A stretch of 14,982 nt of DNA, from positions 1 to 14,982 of the forward strand of contig JAUZQI010000127.1 of NCBI GenBank assembly GCA_030951095.1, given 5' to 3'. How positions within the stretch are numbered: the first letter of the stretch is position 1; each line of letters begins with the position of its first letter. The notes beneath the pieces were generated by a model. The model searched no databases and was not told the origin of the DNA. It worked only from the letters and a program-made list of their open reading frames with translations. Positions 6,587-14,193 of the stretch are shown in pieces. This DNA comes from Mariprofundus sp. GTDB lineage: Bacteria > Pseudomonadota > Zetaproteobacteria > Mariprofundales > Mariprofundaceae. The position numbers and the translations under genes were made by a program.

Positions 6587-7864
6587 TTAAACAATCATGC
6601 CCGCGCCAACGGTGTTGTTGGTGAAGGTATCAATCACGATAAAACTGCCGGTCGTACGATTATCGGCATAGCTGTCGCAGTGCAGCGGTTTCATCAGTTT
6701 GAAGGTGATTTGGCCGATTTCGTTCATCGCCAGTTCATCCGCTTCATCCTTGTTCAAGGTGTGAATATCGCGGCGGAAATCGATACTGGCTACCATCGCC
6801 TTGACGCTTTGGGTGGTGTGCTTGATCAGATATTTCTTACGCACAATTAATGGCTCATCACCTATCCAGCAGACATTGGCAGTCAGTTCTTTACTGTCAG
6901 ATATCTCGCCGCCGATATGCACCAGCATATCACCGCGAGACACATCAATTTCATCATTCAGGGTCAGCGTAATGCTCTGCGGTGCAAAGGCTTCCTCTAG
7001 ATTACCATCAAAGGTGATAATCTCTTTGACGGTTGATGTATTGCCGCTTGGAATCGCCCTGACTGTATCACCGACTTTCACTGTGCCGGACGCAATCGCA
7101 CCCATAAAACCACGATAATCAGGCAGTTCGGCAGTCTGGGGGCGGTTGACCAGTTGCACAGGCAGACGGAACAACTGCTCATCCGTCTCAAGGACAGAAA
7201 GCCCCTCCAGTGTTTCCAGTAGTGTCTTACCTTCATACCAAGCCATATGCTCGCCACGCACGGCCACCATATCGCCATCAAGCGCCGACATCGGCAGGCA
7301 AATCAAATCTTTAACACCCTGCTTGGCGCAATACGCGTTCATCTCTTCGCGAATTTGCTCAAAGGCAGCTTGATCGTGATCAACCAGATCCATTTTGTTG
7401 ACTGCGACAATCAGATGCGGAATGCCCAGCAACGCCAGGATATGGGTGTGGCGTTTGGTTTGCGGCATCACACCATTGCGTGCATCAATCAGGATAATGG
7501 CAGCGTTGGCGGTAGAAGCGCCGGTGACCATATTGCGCGTGTACTGCTCATGACCGGGACAGTCGGCCATAATGAATTTGCGTTTCGGCGTGGCAAAATA
7601 GCGGTAGGCCACATCAATGGTGATGCCCTGCTCGCGTTCGGCAGACAAACCATCAGTCAGCATAGCCAAATCAATTTCAGCAGCCGATGCGATATGCTCT
7701 GTGCCCTTCTTTTTGCGCACTGCCAGCAACTGATCTTCAAACGCGCCCTTGGTATCAACCAATAGACGCCCGATCATGGTCGATTTTCCATCGTCCACGC
7801 TACCCACCGTCACCAGCCGCAGCAGTTCGATTTCTTTGGTCAGTTCAAAATTAAATTCTGTCAT
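6587..7864 (-). CDS. cysN: Sulfate adenylyltransferase subunit 1 (GTPase) CysN
   Basis: GTPase subunit of ATP sulfurylase; GTP hydrolysis drives the CysD reaction sulfate + ATP to APS + PPi in the cytosol. It has an EF-Tu-like fold: G1 GSVDDGKST (21-29), switch region EREQGITIDVAYRYF (76-90), G3 DCPGH (101-105), G4 NKMD (156-159), then the two beta-barrel domains to residue 425. There is no fused CysC (APS kinase) domain, unlike NodQ/CysNC types, so PAPS formation would need a separate gene. A clear AGAGG site lies 7 bases before the ATG. Unusually, 157 bp with terminator-like and other hairpins separate it from cysD, where the two are normally adjacent. Confidence 0.96.
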   Translation of the reverse strand: MTEFNFELTKEIELLRLVTVGSVDDGKSTMIGRLLVDTKGAFEDQLLAVRKKKGTEHIASAAEIDLAMLTDGLSAEREQGITIDVAYRYFATPKRKFIMADCPGHEQYTRNMVTGASTANAAIILIDARNGVMPQTKRHTHILALLGIPHLIVAVNKMDLVDHDQAAFEQIREEMNAYCAKQGVKDLICLPMSALDGDMVAVRGEHMAWYEGKTLLETLEGLSVLETDEQLFRLPVQLVNRPQTAELPDYRGFMGAIASGTVKVGDTVRAIPSGNTSTVKEIITFDGNLEEAFAPQSITLTLNDEIDVSRGDMLVHIGGEISDSKELTANVCWIGDEPLIVRKKYLIKHTTQSVKAMVASIDFRRDIHTLNKDEADELAMNEIGQITFKLMKPLHCDSYADNRTTGSFIVIDTFTNNTVGAGMIV

Positions 7865-7886
7865 TAAAAACCTCTATCATTTCACA

Positions 7887-7980
7887 AGCCTCTCATAAGA
7901 AGCCCCTCTACCACCCATCTGGGTGGCGAATCAGCCTGGCTGATTCGTGAGGCAGGAGAAAACCACGCTTTTCTTCTGCC
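7887..7980. repeat. Three adjacent hairpins in the cysD-cysN spacer (repeat copy 2)
   Basis: Three inverted repeats follow one another almost without gaps: CCACCC-atct-GGGTGG (7911-7926), CGAATCAGCC-t-GGCTGATTCG (7927-7947) and a 12-bp arm pair with one G-T, GGCAGGAGAAAA / TTTTCTTCTGCC (7951-7980). The segment shares five short blocks in order with the element at 5533-5621. It lies in the untranslated leader of cysN if cysD and cysN share a transcript. It could be a mobile-type palindromic repeat, an RNA-stability element or a protein-binding site. Confidence 0.55.
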
Positions 7981-7988
7981 GTTCAAGC

Positions 7989-8010
7989 AAAAAGGCCATG
8001 AATGGCCTTT
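7989..8010 (-). terminator. Intrinsic terminator or attenuator after cysD
   Basis: Leftward strand: AAAGGCCA-TTCA-TGGCCTTT is a perfect 8-bp stem with a 4-base loop, running into five T and lying 11 bases past the cysD stop. It has the standard intrinsic-terminator form and would cut or reduce read-through from cysD into cysN, although both gene products form one enzyme. Confidence 0.65.
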
Positions 8011-8021
8011 CTGCGGATCGA

Positions 8022-8936
8022 TCAAAAGTACCCTTCTTTTTTCTTGTCTTCCATGCTGTTCGAGCCGTGATCAATGATACGGGTTTCGCGCTCCGAACGG
8101 CGTGCTGCCGCAGCCTCGATAACGATTTCATCCATATTGGTTGCATCCGAATGCACAGCACCCGTACACGGACTGCAACCCAGCGTACGAAAACGGGACA
8201 TAATCATTTTCGGTTCTTCACCTTCAAGCAGTTGATCTTTGGTTTCTTCATAATATGGAATCAGCAGGTTGCCACGCTCAATCATGAGGCGTTCCTTGGC
8301 GAAATAGAGGGGAACAATCGGAATTTCTTCTTCACGAATATATGACCAGATATCCATTTCCGTCCAGTTGGAAATCGGGAACACGCGCACGCTCTCACCA
8401 TCATGGATTTTGCCGTTATAGATATTCCATAATTCGGGCCGCTGATTTTTCGGATCCCACTGGCCGAATTCATCACGCATAGAAAATACACGCTCCTTGG
8501 CTCGACTGCGCTCTTCATCGCGGCGCGCACCGCCGAAAGCGGCATCATATTCACCCTCTTCCAGCGCATCCAAAAGACCCTTGGTTTTCAATGCACCGCA
8601 ACAACGTGCTACGCCGAATTCTTTCGGATTCATACCTTTGGCAATGGCATCTTCATTACGCCGCACAATCAAATTGGCACCGATTTCCTTGCAAAAGGAA
8701 TCACGAAATTCATACATTTCCTTGAATTTATAGCCGGTATCGACATGCAATAGCGAAAACGGCAATGGGGCAGGATAAAAAGCCTTGCGCGCCAAATGCA
8801 GCATCACACTCGAATCCTTACCCACCGAATACAGCATCACCGGATTACGAAACTCCGCCACGACTTCGCGGATGATATGGATTGATTCCGCCTCCAGAGC
8901 TTTAAGCTGCGTCAGTTTATGTTCATTTTTAGACAT
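8022..8936 (-). CDS. cysD: Sulfate adenylyltransferase subunit 2 CysD
   Basis: Catalytic adenylyltransferase subunit of ATP sulfurylase; forms APS from sulfate and ATP with CysN. It is a member of the PP-loop ATP pyrophosphatase superfamily: [10 protein letters not shown] (37-46) is the PP-loop, with [35 protein letters not shown] and [11 protein letters not shown] following as in E. coli CysD. The 304-residue length is normal (E. coli about 302), and the C-terminal [10 protein letters not shown] is typical. Its AGGAG site is 5 bases before the ATG. It follows the permease gene by 16 bp, so it is probably in the same transcript as the sulfite reductase. CysD without cysH or cysC nearby leaves the APS-reducing step outside this window. 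Confidence 0.97.
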   Translation of the reverse strand: MSKNEHKLTQLKALEAESIHIIREVVAEFRNPVMLYSVGKDSSVMLHLARKAFYPAPLPFSLLHVDTGYKFKEMYEFRDSFCKEIGANLIVRRNEDAIAKGMNPKEFGVARCCGALKTKGLLDALEEGEYDAAFGGARRDEERSRAKERVFSMRDEFGQWDPKNQRPELWNIYNGKIHDGESVRVFPISNWTEMDIWSYIREEEIPIVPLYFAKERLMIERGNLLIPYYEETKDQLLEGEEPKMIMSRFRTLGCSPCTGAVHSDATNMDEIVIEAAAARRSERETRIIDHGSNSMEDKKKEGYF

Positions 8937-8952
8937 AGAAACTCCTACTCTC

Positions 8953-10377
8953 TCAACCTATTCCAAAACCTGCCACCGGCCACCATGCCCATACCAGCAG
9001 GATAAAAAACAACAGTGCCGACACCGATAAAATCGCCCCATAACGTAACATGGCCAGACTCTCCACGTAGCCGGTGCCAAACACCATGGCATTGGGCGGG
9101 GTACCCATCGGCAACATGAATGCAAAGCCGGCAATCACACCAATAGCCAGCGCCACCGTGATCGGATCAATACCTGCGCTGATGCCTGCCGACATCGCCA
9201 CGGGCAATAAAATTGCCACCGCCGCCGCATTACTCACGGCCTCTGTCATCAACAATGTGACCAACGCAAGCAAGGCCAGCAAGGCCAGACCGCCCATTCC
9301 TGCCGGAATAAATGCATGCGCCAACCATGATGCGGCACCGGTCACCGTTAACGCCTTGCCGATGGCAATCGCGCCGCCATACATCAACACCACGCCCCAG
9401 TCCACATGCTTCTCAACTGCTTTCCAGGTCACCAGACGAAGCGCAAACATCATCACCACACTAACCAGCGCAATACTGGCCAGACCCAACTGATGCCCGG
9501 CTATAATCCAGGTCATCACTGTTCCCAACAATAACAAACCCATCAGATAGCCTTGCGCACTGAGTTGCCCCAGTTCCAATCGGCGCTTCTCGATACGTTC
9601 GCGAGCCGCCTGAATATCCAAACCTTCAAATGGTACCAGCAGCAAGAGTACTAGCGTGGCGACAACCAGCATCGCGATTACCAGCGGCAGCGCCGCGATG
9701 GTCCAGTCGGCAAAAGAAAACGTCTGACCTGTCAGCTCTTCCACCAAGGCCAATGCCAATGGCCCACGAGCACCACCCAGCAGCGTGGTCACGCCACCAA
9801 TAATCGCACCCCATGCCAGCGCTAAAAACAGCGCCTGTGCATAACGGTGACCGGCGTTCAACTTCAAGCCGCGCACAATTTCCCATGCAATCGGCAACAT
9901 CACGGCCACCACGGCATGTTCCGGCATAAATGCGGCAAACAACGCGGGGAGCAGCAACATGGCCAGCAACAAACGCTTCGGCCCCAAACCCACTTTATCA
10001 ATCAAAGCCAGCGCCAGATGCTCGGATAACCCGGTTTTCATCACCCCGGCAGCCAGCATGAATGCGCCTAGAATGAAAAACACCGCCGAATTGCCAAACA
10101 TGCTGTAGGCCTGATCGGCAGGTAACACGCCCAGCAAGGGCAGTAACGCCAGTCCGAGCAATGAGGTGACTGAGTGCGGTAATAGCTGTGTGACCCACAA
10201 AATCAGGCACACACCGAATACGATCAGAGCCTGCCAACCATTATTGGACAGCCCTTCCGGCCCCTGTTGATTCAGCAGCACATAGGCAATCACAGCCAAC
10301 ACAGTCAGCGCGGCAAATGGAAACCCCTTGCGCGCCAGCAGCATATGTAATGGTGAATGATCAATCCTGACAGGCAT
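8953..10377 (-). CDS. DASS/SLC13-type anion permease, probable sulfate importer
   Basis: 474-residue, highly hydrophobic inner-membrane protein with about 11-12 predicted membrane segments. The second half carries the DASS/SLC13 hallmarks: [17 protein letters not shown] (378-394, the SNT-type substrate/Na+ site, here SNA) and [15 protein letters not shown] (422-436). The first-half counterparts are altered: [15 protein letters not shown] (150-164) has PEH in place of SNT, and [12 protein letters not shown] (194-205) replaces the usual GT-P-PN motif. Its place 2 bp after the radical SAM gene and 16 bp before cysD argues for sulfate, sulfite or thiosulfate uptake, but this is inferred from context; dicarboxylates are the alternative for this family. 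GGAG lies 5 bases before the ATG. The altered first site could mean a different ion coupling. Confidence 0.85.
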   Translation of the reverse strand: MPVRIDHSPLHMLLARKGFPFAALTVLAVIAYVLLNQQGPEGLSNNGWQALIVFGVCLILWVTQLLPHSVTSLLGLALLPLLGVLPADQAYSMFGNSAVFFILGAFMLAAGVMKTGLSEHLALALIDKVGLGPKRLLLAMLLLPALFAAFMPEHAVVAVMLPIAWEIVRGLKLNAGHRYAQALFLALAWGAIIGGVTTLLGGARGPLALALVEELTGQTFSFADWTIAALPLVIAMLVVATLVLLLLVPFEGLDIQAARERIEKRRLELGQLSAQGYLMGLLLLGTVMTWIIAGHQLGLASIALVSVVMMFALRLVTWKAVEKHVDWGVVLMYGGAIAIGKALTVTGAASWLAHAFIPAGMGGLALLALLALVTLLMTEAVSNAAAVAILLPVAMSAGISAGIDPITVALAIGVIAGFAFMLPMGTPPNAMVFGTGYVESLAMLRYGAILSVSALLFFILLVWAWWPVAGFGIG

Positions 10378-10379
10378 GG

Positions 10380-11600
10380 CTACTCCACAGTACCCGAATG
10401 TTGCACACGCAAACCTCGACGCAACTTATCCATCCAGCCGCCGATTCGGCGACCTGCACCAGATGCGCTCCACAACTTGTCGCTAAGCGCAATTTCATCG
10501 CCCACCAGAGCACGCCCTTCCATCGGCGTCAGCACCCGCCCCATATCACGCAAGCGATGGGTGGGAATACCGGAGTCGGCCAACAGCTCATATTGAACCA
10601 GCAGCGCCTCTTCAATATCATCCAGACTCGGCAATGCCCGGTCAGCCAAAGCTGTGCCGGGCAGCGGTCGAAATGGAACCAGAAGCGGTACAATGCGATT
10701 TTTGACTAATTCCTTCATGCCCTCAATGGTCGCTGAAAGCGGTTCCAGGCCAGGAATGATATGACTGACAACCGCGCCCTCGCAAAACACGCTGTTCGCA
10801 TGCAATAAGGCATTCCAGATGGCGGCCTGACCACCATGTTTCTGTTTGCCGGGGCATACTTCGGCAAAACGCGCTTGATCATGCAATTCCAGGTTACAGA
10901 CGAACACATCCAGACCGGCCGCATACAATTCATCAATCACGGACACATCGGTCGGCGCGATGGTTTCCAGCGCGATTTGTCTGTGCCCCAGATGACGGCG
11001 CAACAAGGCAATCACCGGCACCAGACGCCCGAGCCCGGCATCATCACCGGGGGCGAAGCCATTATATAAATACACTGTATCAACATCCCGCTCGGCCAAT
11101 GCCGTCCGCACCACTTCAACCAAATCAAGCGGGTCACGCAGCGGCGGCTCCAGTTCATTAAGCATGGAATCATACTGGCAATAACTGCACGCCATCTGCT
11201 GTTCGGCAAAAAAACCGCACCCGAGCGTCGGCTGCAACATCAGTAGTTTATCGTGCAATGATGCAAAACTACCCATCCGTGCGCCGGAACGCGTCGTTTT
11301 ACGATAAAATAACGGCGTTTCAACCAGCTCGACAGCCTGCTTTTCGCCAGCGCAAGAGAGATAACATCCGCCATCAGCCTCATGCAGCTGGAATGTGCTT
11401 TTCTCGGTATAAGGCTGACCGACCGGCACCGTGCAGAAATGGCCGGAATGCAGGCGAATATCAACCACCGTTTCACCCGCATTCACATCGGCAATCCAGC
11501 GCGACGGCTGGCTTAAACCTTGCGGCAATGCCACGCCGCGACTCACCAGCGACAGCTTGGTGCGCCCCGGATTGGCAAACGGATGAAGATCAGTGTTCAT
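10380..11600 (-). CDS. Radical SAM protein with CX9CX2C motif, linked to sulfite reductase
   Basis: About 406 residues. A cluster-type motif TLGCGFFAEQQMACSYCQYDS holds C128, C138 and C141 (numbered from the ATG at 11600), i.e. C-X9-C-X2-C, not the classic CX3CX2C. The remainder looks like a radical SAM TIM barrel: VDTVYLYNGFAPGDD (a GGxxP-like SAM-binding stretch), ALETIAPTDVSVIDELYAAGLDVFVCNLEL, resembling the biotin/lipoyl synthase barrel, and PLLVPFRPLPGTAL. About 120 residues precede the motif, with C58, C81 and C85 (from TTG: C58 and C81, C85 minus 2). A TTG at 11606 overlaps the reductase TGA (TTGA) and is an alternative start, though no good ribosome site supports either. Substrate unknown; context suggests cofactor or sulfur-carrier maturation for the sulfite reductase. 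Radical SAM membership is likely, the specific function unassigned. Confidence 0.75.
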   Translation of the reverse strand: MNTDLHPFANPGRTKLSLVSRGVALPQGLSQPSRWIADVNAGETVVDIRLHSGHFCTVPVGQPYTEKSTFQLHEADGGCYLSCAGEKQAVELVETPLFYRKTTRSGARMGSFASLHDKLLMLQPTLGCGFFAEQQMACSYCQYDSMLNELEPPLRDPLDLVEVVRTALAERDVDTVYLYNGFAPGDDAGLGRLVPVIALLRRHLGHRQIALETIAPTDVSVIDELYAAGLDVFVCNLELHDQARFAEVCPGKQKHGGQAAIWNALLHANSVFCEGAVVSHIIPGLEPLSATIEGMKELVKNRIVPLLVPFRPLPGTALADRALPSLDDIEEALLVQYELLADSGIPTHRLRDMGRVLTPMEGRALVGDEIALSDKLWSASGAGRRIGGWMDKLRRGLRVQHSGTVE

Positions 11601-11602
11601 GC

Positions 11603-13948
11603 TCAAATGTTGGAAATTTTCTCAACCCGGATTTTCCATTGGGTATCTGAAATTTTCTCTTTCATCGACACTTTCTGCCCCTGCTCTTCAAGCGACAACG
11701 GCACATTTTCGATCGGGGCACCGTCATCGAGAATCACATCCAGTTGCGCGCCAATCGGCAGCATGGTCAGTTTGATTTTGGTCTTGACGAAATTCATCGG
11801 GCAGGCCACGCCGGAAAGGTCGAGCAACACGATATCGTCAGCCACTTCGGAAGCCGGCGCATCAACAGTCTCTTCCGTTTTGACCGCTTCAGGCACCGCA
11901 GCAAAACGCACTCCGGCCAGTTTCAGCCAGTCCGATTGCACATTGCGCAAGCTTGTTACACCCGCCGCAGGATCGGCAAGATCGATATTCATCAAAGCTG
12001 ATTGCACGGTCTGAAAAGCAGCCATCAATTCAGCATCCGCCGCCGCATTCACTGCCAGCAGACCGAACACCTGCGCATCTTCTTCCGGCGCTTCACCGAA
12101 CGGCACCAGGAATGCCCGCGCCGCTGAAATCGCAGAACGGCGCAGCGCCGTCAGCGCCTCGGCCCAGAACATGGCGTCAATATGGGCACGCGCAATCAAT
12201 AATTCATATTCCGCTTCGGAAAGCAGCGCATCAGACATCGACAAGACCGCACCTGCACACTCGCCCTTCTTGTTGCCCTTGGTATTGAATGCTTCGTTTT
12301 CGCTCCAGTCGTAAATCAGACCATCGACTTCGCCCACATCGGCCTTGAACGGTGCCAGAATCGTAGCAATGCCATCCTTGCCCAGACGCGTAGCCCAATC
12401 ATGCACCGACTCTTCGCCTTCACGCCCATCCTTATACGCATTCAACACGGTGATGCCCGCTTCAGGTGCATATTTGGCTGGCACCGGATCAGTAGCAAAA
12501 GCCAGTGGTGAACCGGCCACGCCGGAACCGCCGAGGTGCAGTTGATAATGATGGACAGCCTGACCGGCAACTTTTTTAGCCATGCCATGGAAACCCAGAT
12601 CAGCAATATGGTGGCGCGCACAGGAATGCTGACAACCGGACGCCTTGACCGTAATACCGGCCAGCGCCGGATCTGTTTTAAAATCCGCCATCAACGGTTG
12701 CAGAGCTGCCGCTAAACCACGACTGGAGGTAATACCCAGACGACAGGTTTCAGTGCCCGGACAAGCCACAACATCAGCAATGGCACGGGCAAACTCAGTA
12801 TGCAGACCCGCGTCATTCAACATCTTCAGCGCCGCATCTACCTTATCCGCATCGACGTTGCTAATCACCACGCCCTGCTCAGCCGTCACGCGTAGCGTAT
12901 CAACATCTGCAGCGCGCGCCGCATCGGCCACAGCATGACATTGCGCTGGCGTCAAATCGCCACGAAACAGGTTCAGAAGAATCGCTTTTTGGCCATTATG
13001 TTGATCCACCACGCCGGATTCGGACACCGGCAAAGCGCCTGTAGGCACGCGCCAGTTGGCATCTTCACAACCGCTATCATCGGCATGGGTCGATGCAATC
13101 ACGGCGCGCTGTTTTTTGTATTCTTCAACAAAACCTTCCGCGCCCAGTTTCTGCGCCACATATTTCAGGCGCGCACGGGCACGGCGTTTGCGATCGGAGT
13201 ATTTGAAATGCATGCGCATCAGCGCCTCGCCAACCAGCAAAATATCGGATTCCGGCACGAAATTTTCCAGCAACAACGCCCCCATCGGTTGGGAAGACAA
13301 GCCGCCAGCAGCCCACACCTGAAATCCATTGACGCCATCCTGTTCGGTGGCAATAAAGCCGGCGTCGTGCATGCCGGACAAACCACAATCGGTGGCACAA
13401 CCGGAGAAATTCACTTTAAACTTACGCGGAAACTGCTGCGCCAGCGGATGGCGCAGGAAATATTCGGCAAAGCGGCGTGCATGCACACTCACATCGGCAT
13501 GTTCGGCAGGGCATGAGCCGGATAGAAAACAGGAGGATACATTGCGCACGGTATTGCCGCAGGCCTCACGCGTGGTCAGTCCTGCTGCATCGAGGCGACG
13601 CAAAAATGTCGTCACATTTTCCAGTCCAACAAAATTGGCCTGAATATCCTGACGCGTAGTGACATGAGCAAGCTTCTCAGGCGCTTCGCTCAGCGTGCCA
13701 TCAGTCGGCAGCACGCCAGTATAATCAGCCACGCAATCACCAATCACATCCAGCTGATCCGGCGTGATATTACCGCCCGGCAATTTGACACGCACCATTT
13801 GCACGCCTTCCTGACGCTGGCCATAGACGCCCATCTGCAAACGAAACGGCGTAAACCGCTCTTCGCTCATGGTTCCGGCTTTGAATGCCTGATAACCAGC
13901 CTCAAATTCATCCACATCGGATGTATGTGCAAAATCAAATCCTGTCAT
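11603..13948 (-). CDS. Sulfite/nitrite reductase with duplicated cluster motifs fused to TusA
   Basis: 781-residue protein, probable cytosolic siroheme-[4Fe-4S] sulfite reductase making sulfide. It has two NiSiR halves (about 20-290 and 310-540), a helical linker (about 575-690, HEPN-like in look only) and a C-terminal TusA-like domain (about 706-777) with GVACPMNF, C716 being the likely persulfide cysteine (CPMN, not the usual CPxP). The second half has C396-X5-C402 and C439-X3-C443, the siroheme-cluster ligands of CysI/NirA. The first half has an equivalent set, C140-X5-C146 and C184-X3-C188, where classic enzymes have lost it. By family comparison R53, R135, K176 and K178 correspond to the sulfite-binding R83, R153, K215 and K217 of E. 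coli CysI. Normal CysI is about 570 residues. AGAGG lies 7 bases before the ATG. Nitrite as substrate is the alternative; CysDN and TusA favour sulfite. Confidence 0.92.
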   Translation of the reverse strand: MTGFDFAHTSDVDEFEAGYQAFKAGTMSEERFTPFRLQMGVYGQRQEGVQMVRVKLPGGNITPDQLDVIGDCVADYTGVLPTDGTLSEAPEKLAHVTTRQDIQANFVGLENVTTFLRRLDAAGLTTREACGNTVRNVSSCFLSGSCPAEHADVSVHARRFAEYFLRHPLAQQFPRKFKVNFSGCATDCGLSGMHDAGFIATEQDGVNGFQVWAAGGLSSQPMGALLLENFVPESDILLVGEALMRMHFKYSDRKRRARARLKYVAQKLGAEGFVEEYKKQRAVIASTHADDSGCEDANWRVPTGALPVSESGVVDQHNGQKAILLNLFRGDLTPAQCHAVADAARAADVDTLRVTAEQGVVISNVDADKVDAALKMLNDAGLHTEFARAIADVVACPGTETCRLGITSSRGLAAALQPLMADFKTDPALAGITVKASGCQHSCARHHIADLGFHGMAKKVAGQAVHHYQLHLGGSGVAGSPLAFATDPVPAKYAPEAGITVLNAYKDGREGEESVHDWATRLGKDGIATILAPFKADVGEVDGLIYDWSENEAFNTKGNKKGECAGAVLSMSDALLSEAEYELLIARAHIDAMFWAEALTALRRSAISAARAFLVPFGEAPEEDAQVFGLLAVNAAADAELMAAFQTVQSALMNIDLADPAAGVTSLRNVQSDWLKLAGVRFAAVPEAVKTEETVDAPASEVADDIVLLDLSGVACPMNFVKTKIKLTMLPIGAQLDVILDDGAPIENVPLSLEEQGQKVSMKEKISDTQWKIRVEKISNI

Positions 13949-13955
13949 TTTTCAA

Positions 13956-13960
13956 CCTCT
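13956..13960 (-). promoter_or_regulatory. Sulfite reductase ribosome site with complementary upstream repeats
   Basis: AGAGG lies 7 bases before the ATG. Three CCTCT copies in the direct repeat immediately upstream (13970-13974, 13979-13983, 13988-13992) are exact complements. The nearest would close a hairpin with a 9-base loop; the farthest is preceded by TTTTC, which can also pair with GAAAA next to the start codon. Pairing could hide the site; this is a geometric observation, not evidence of regulation. Confidence 0.45.
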
Positions 13961-13966
13961 ATTCAC

Positions 13967-13993
13967 CACAGAGGACACAGAGGACACAGAGGA
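13967..13993. repeat. Three 9-bp tandem repeats upstream of the sulfite reductase
   Basis: CACAGAGGA is repeated three times without mismatch. Similar ACAGAGGAC-type strings occur in intergenic regions of many bacteria. Here they lie in the leader of the reductase gene, 18 to 45 bases before its ATG on the leftward strand. Confidence 0.85.
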
Positions 13994-14033
13994 AAACCCA
14001 TAATTGTTTTTCTGTCACCACCAAATCTCAGTA

Positions 14034-14079
14034 GTTAAATCTTGTTCGTTGCAATAAGGCAACACTTAAAAGAAACAAG
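14034..14079 (-). promoter_or_regulatory. Candidate promoter/operator region of the sulfite reductase operon
   Basis: Leftward strand: TTGCCT (14057-14062) and TTTAAC (14034-14039) with a 17-base spacer, each about 4/6 to consensus. A GTTGC-aataag-GCAAC inverted repeat (14048-14063) overlaps the -35 box and is nested in CTTGTT / AACAAG arms (14041-14046 and 14074-14079). This could be an operator, but no known regulator site is recognised. The 245-bp gap 13949-14193 has no convincing gene; besides this it holds the 9-bp repeats and a terminator-like hairpin. Confidence 0.25.
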
Positions 14080-14117
14080 TAGCATCTCAGATTGCTGCTG
14101 CTTTTTTCGAGGGCAAG

Positions 14118-14155
14118 AAAAAACACGGAGCTTACGACTGTAAGTGTGTATTTTT
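14118..14155 (-). terminator. Probable terminator of the MoeB-like gene
   Basis: Leftward strand: CTTAC-agtc-GTAAG (5 bp) extended after a small internal loop by ACAC / GTGT pairing and flanked by A and T runs, ending in TTTTTT. It begins about 40 bases past the stop of the MoeB-like gene. The same structure has TTTTT on the opposite strand, so it could work in both directions. It suggests that the MoeB-like gene and the sulfite reductase operon are separate transcripts. Confidence 0.45.
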
Positions 14156-14193
14156 GACCCCGCCATCGGGAAAAGCAGAAGTGGGCTGAGTAG

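Noticed and set aside
7247..7765. 172-codon open frame on the + strand opposite cysN
   Set aside because: Antisense shadow of the conserved GTPase domain; no ribosome site or recognisable protein.
11603..11606. TTGA overlap suggesting a TTG start for the radical SAM gene
   Set aside because: Neither start has a clear ribosome site; the ATG 6 bases further on is preferred, while the TTG is kept as an alternative.
12935..13516. 193-codon open frame on the + strand opposite the sulfite reductase
   Set aside because: It lies wholly antisense to a long conserved gene, its translation resembles no family, and long antisense frames are expected opposite GC-balanced genes.
13967..13993. Possible CRISPR or attachment-site repeat at the 9-bp and 12-bp tandem arrays
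   Set aside because: Units are far too short, directly adjacent with no spacers, and no cas or integrase gene is near.
14079..14110. Rightward terminator-like hairpin AGCATCT-AGATTGCT before a T run
   Set aside because: No rightward gene ends there, and the stem is weak with a bulge, so it was not called.
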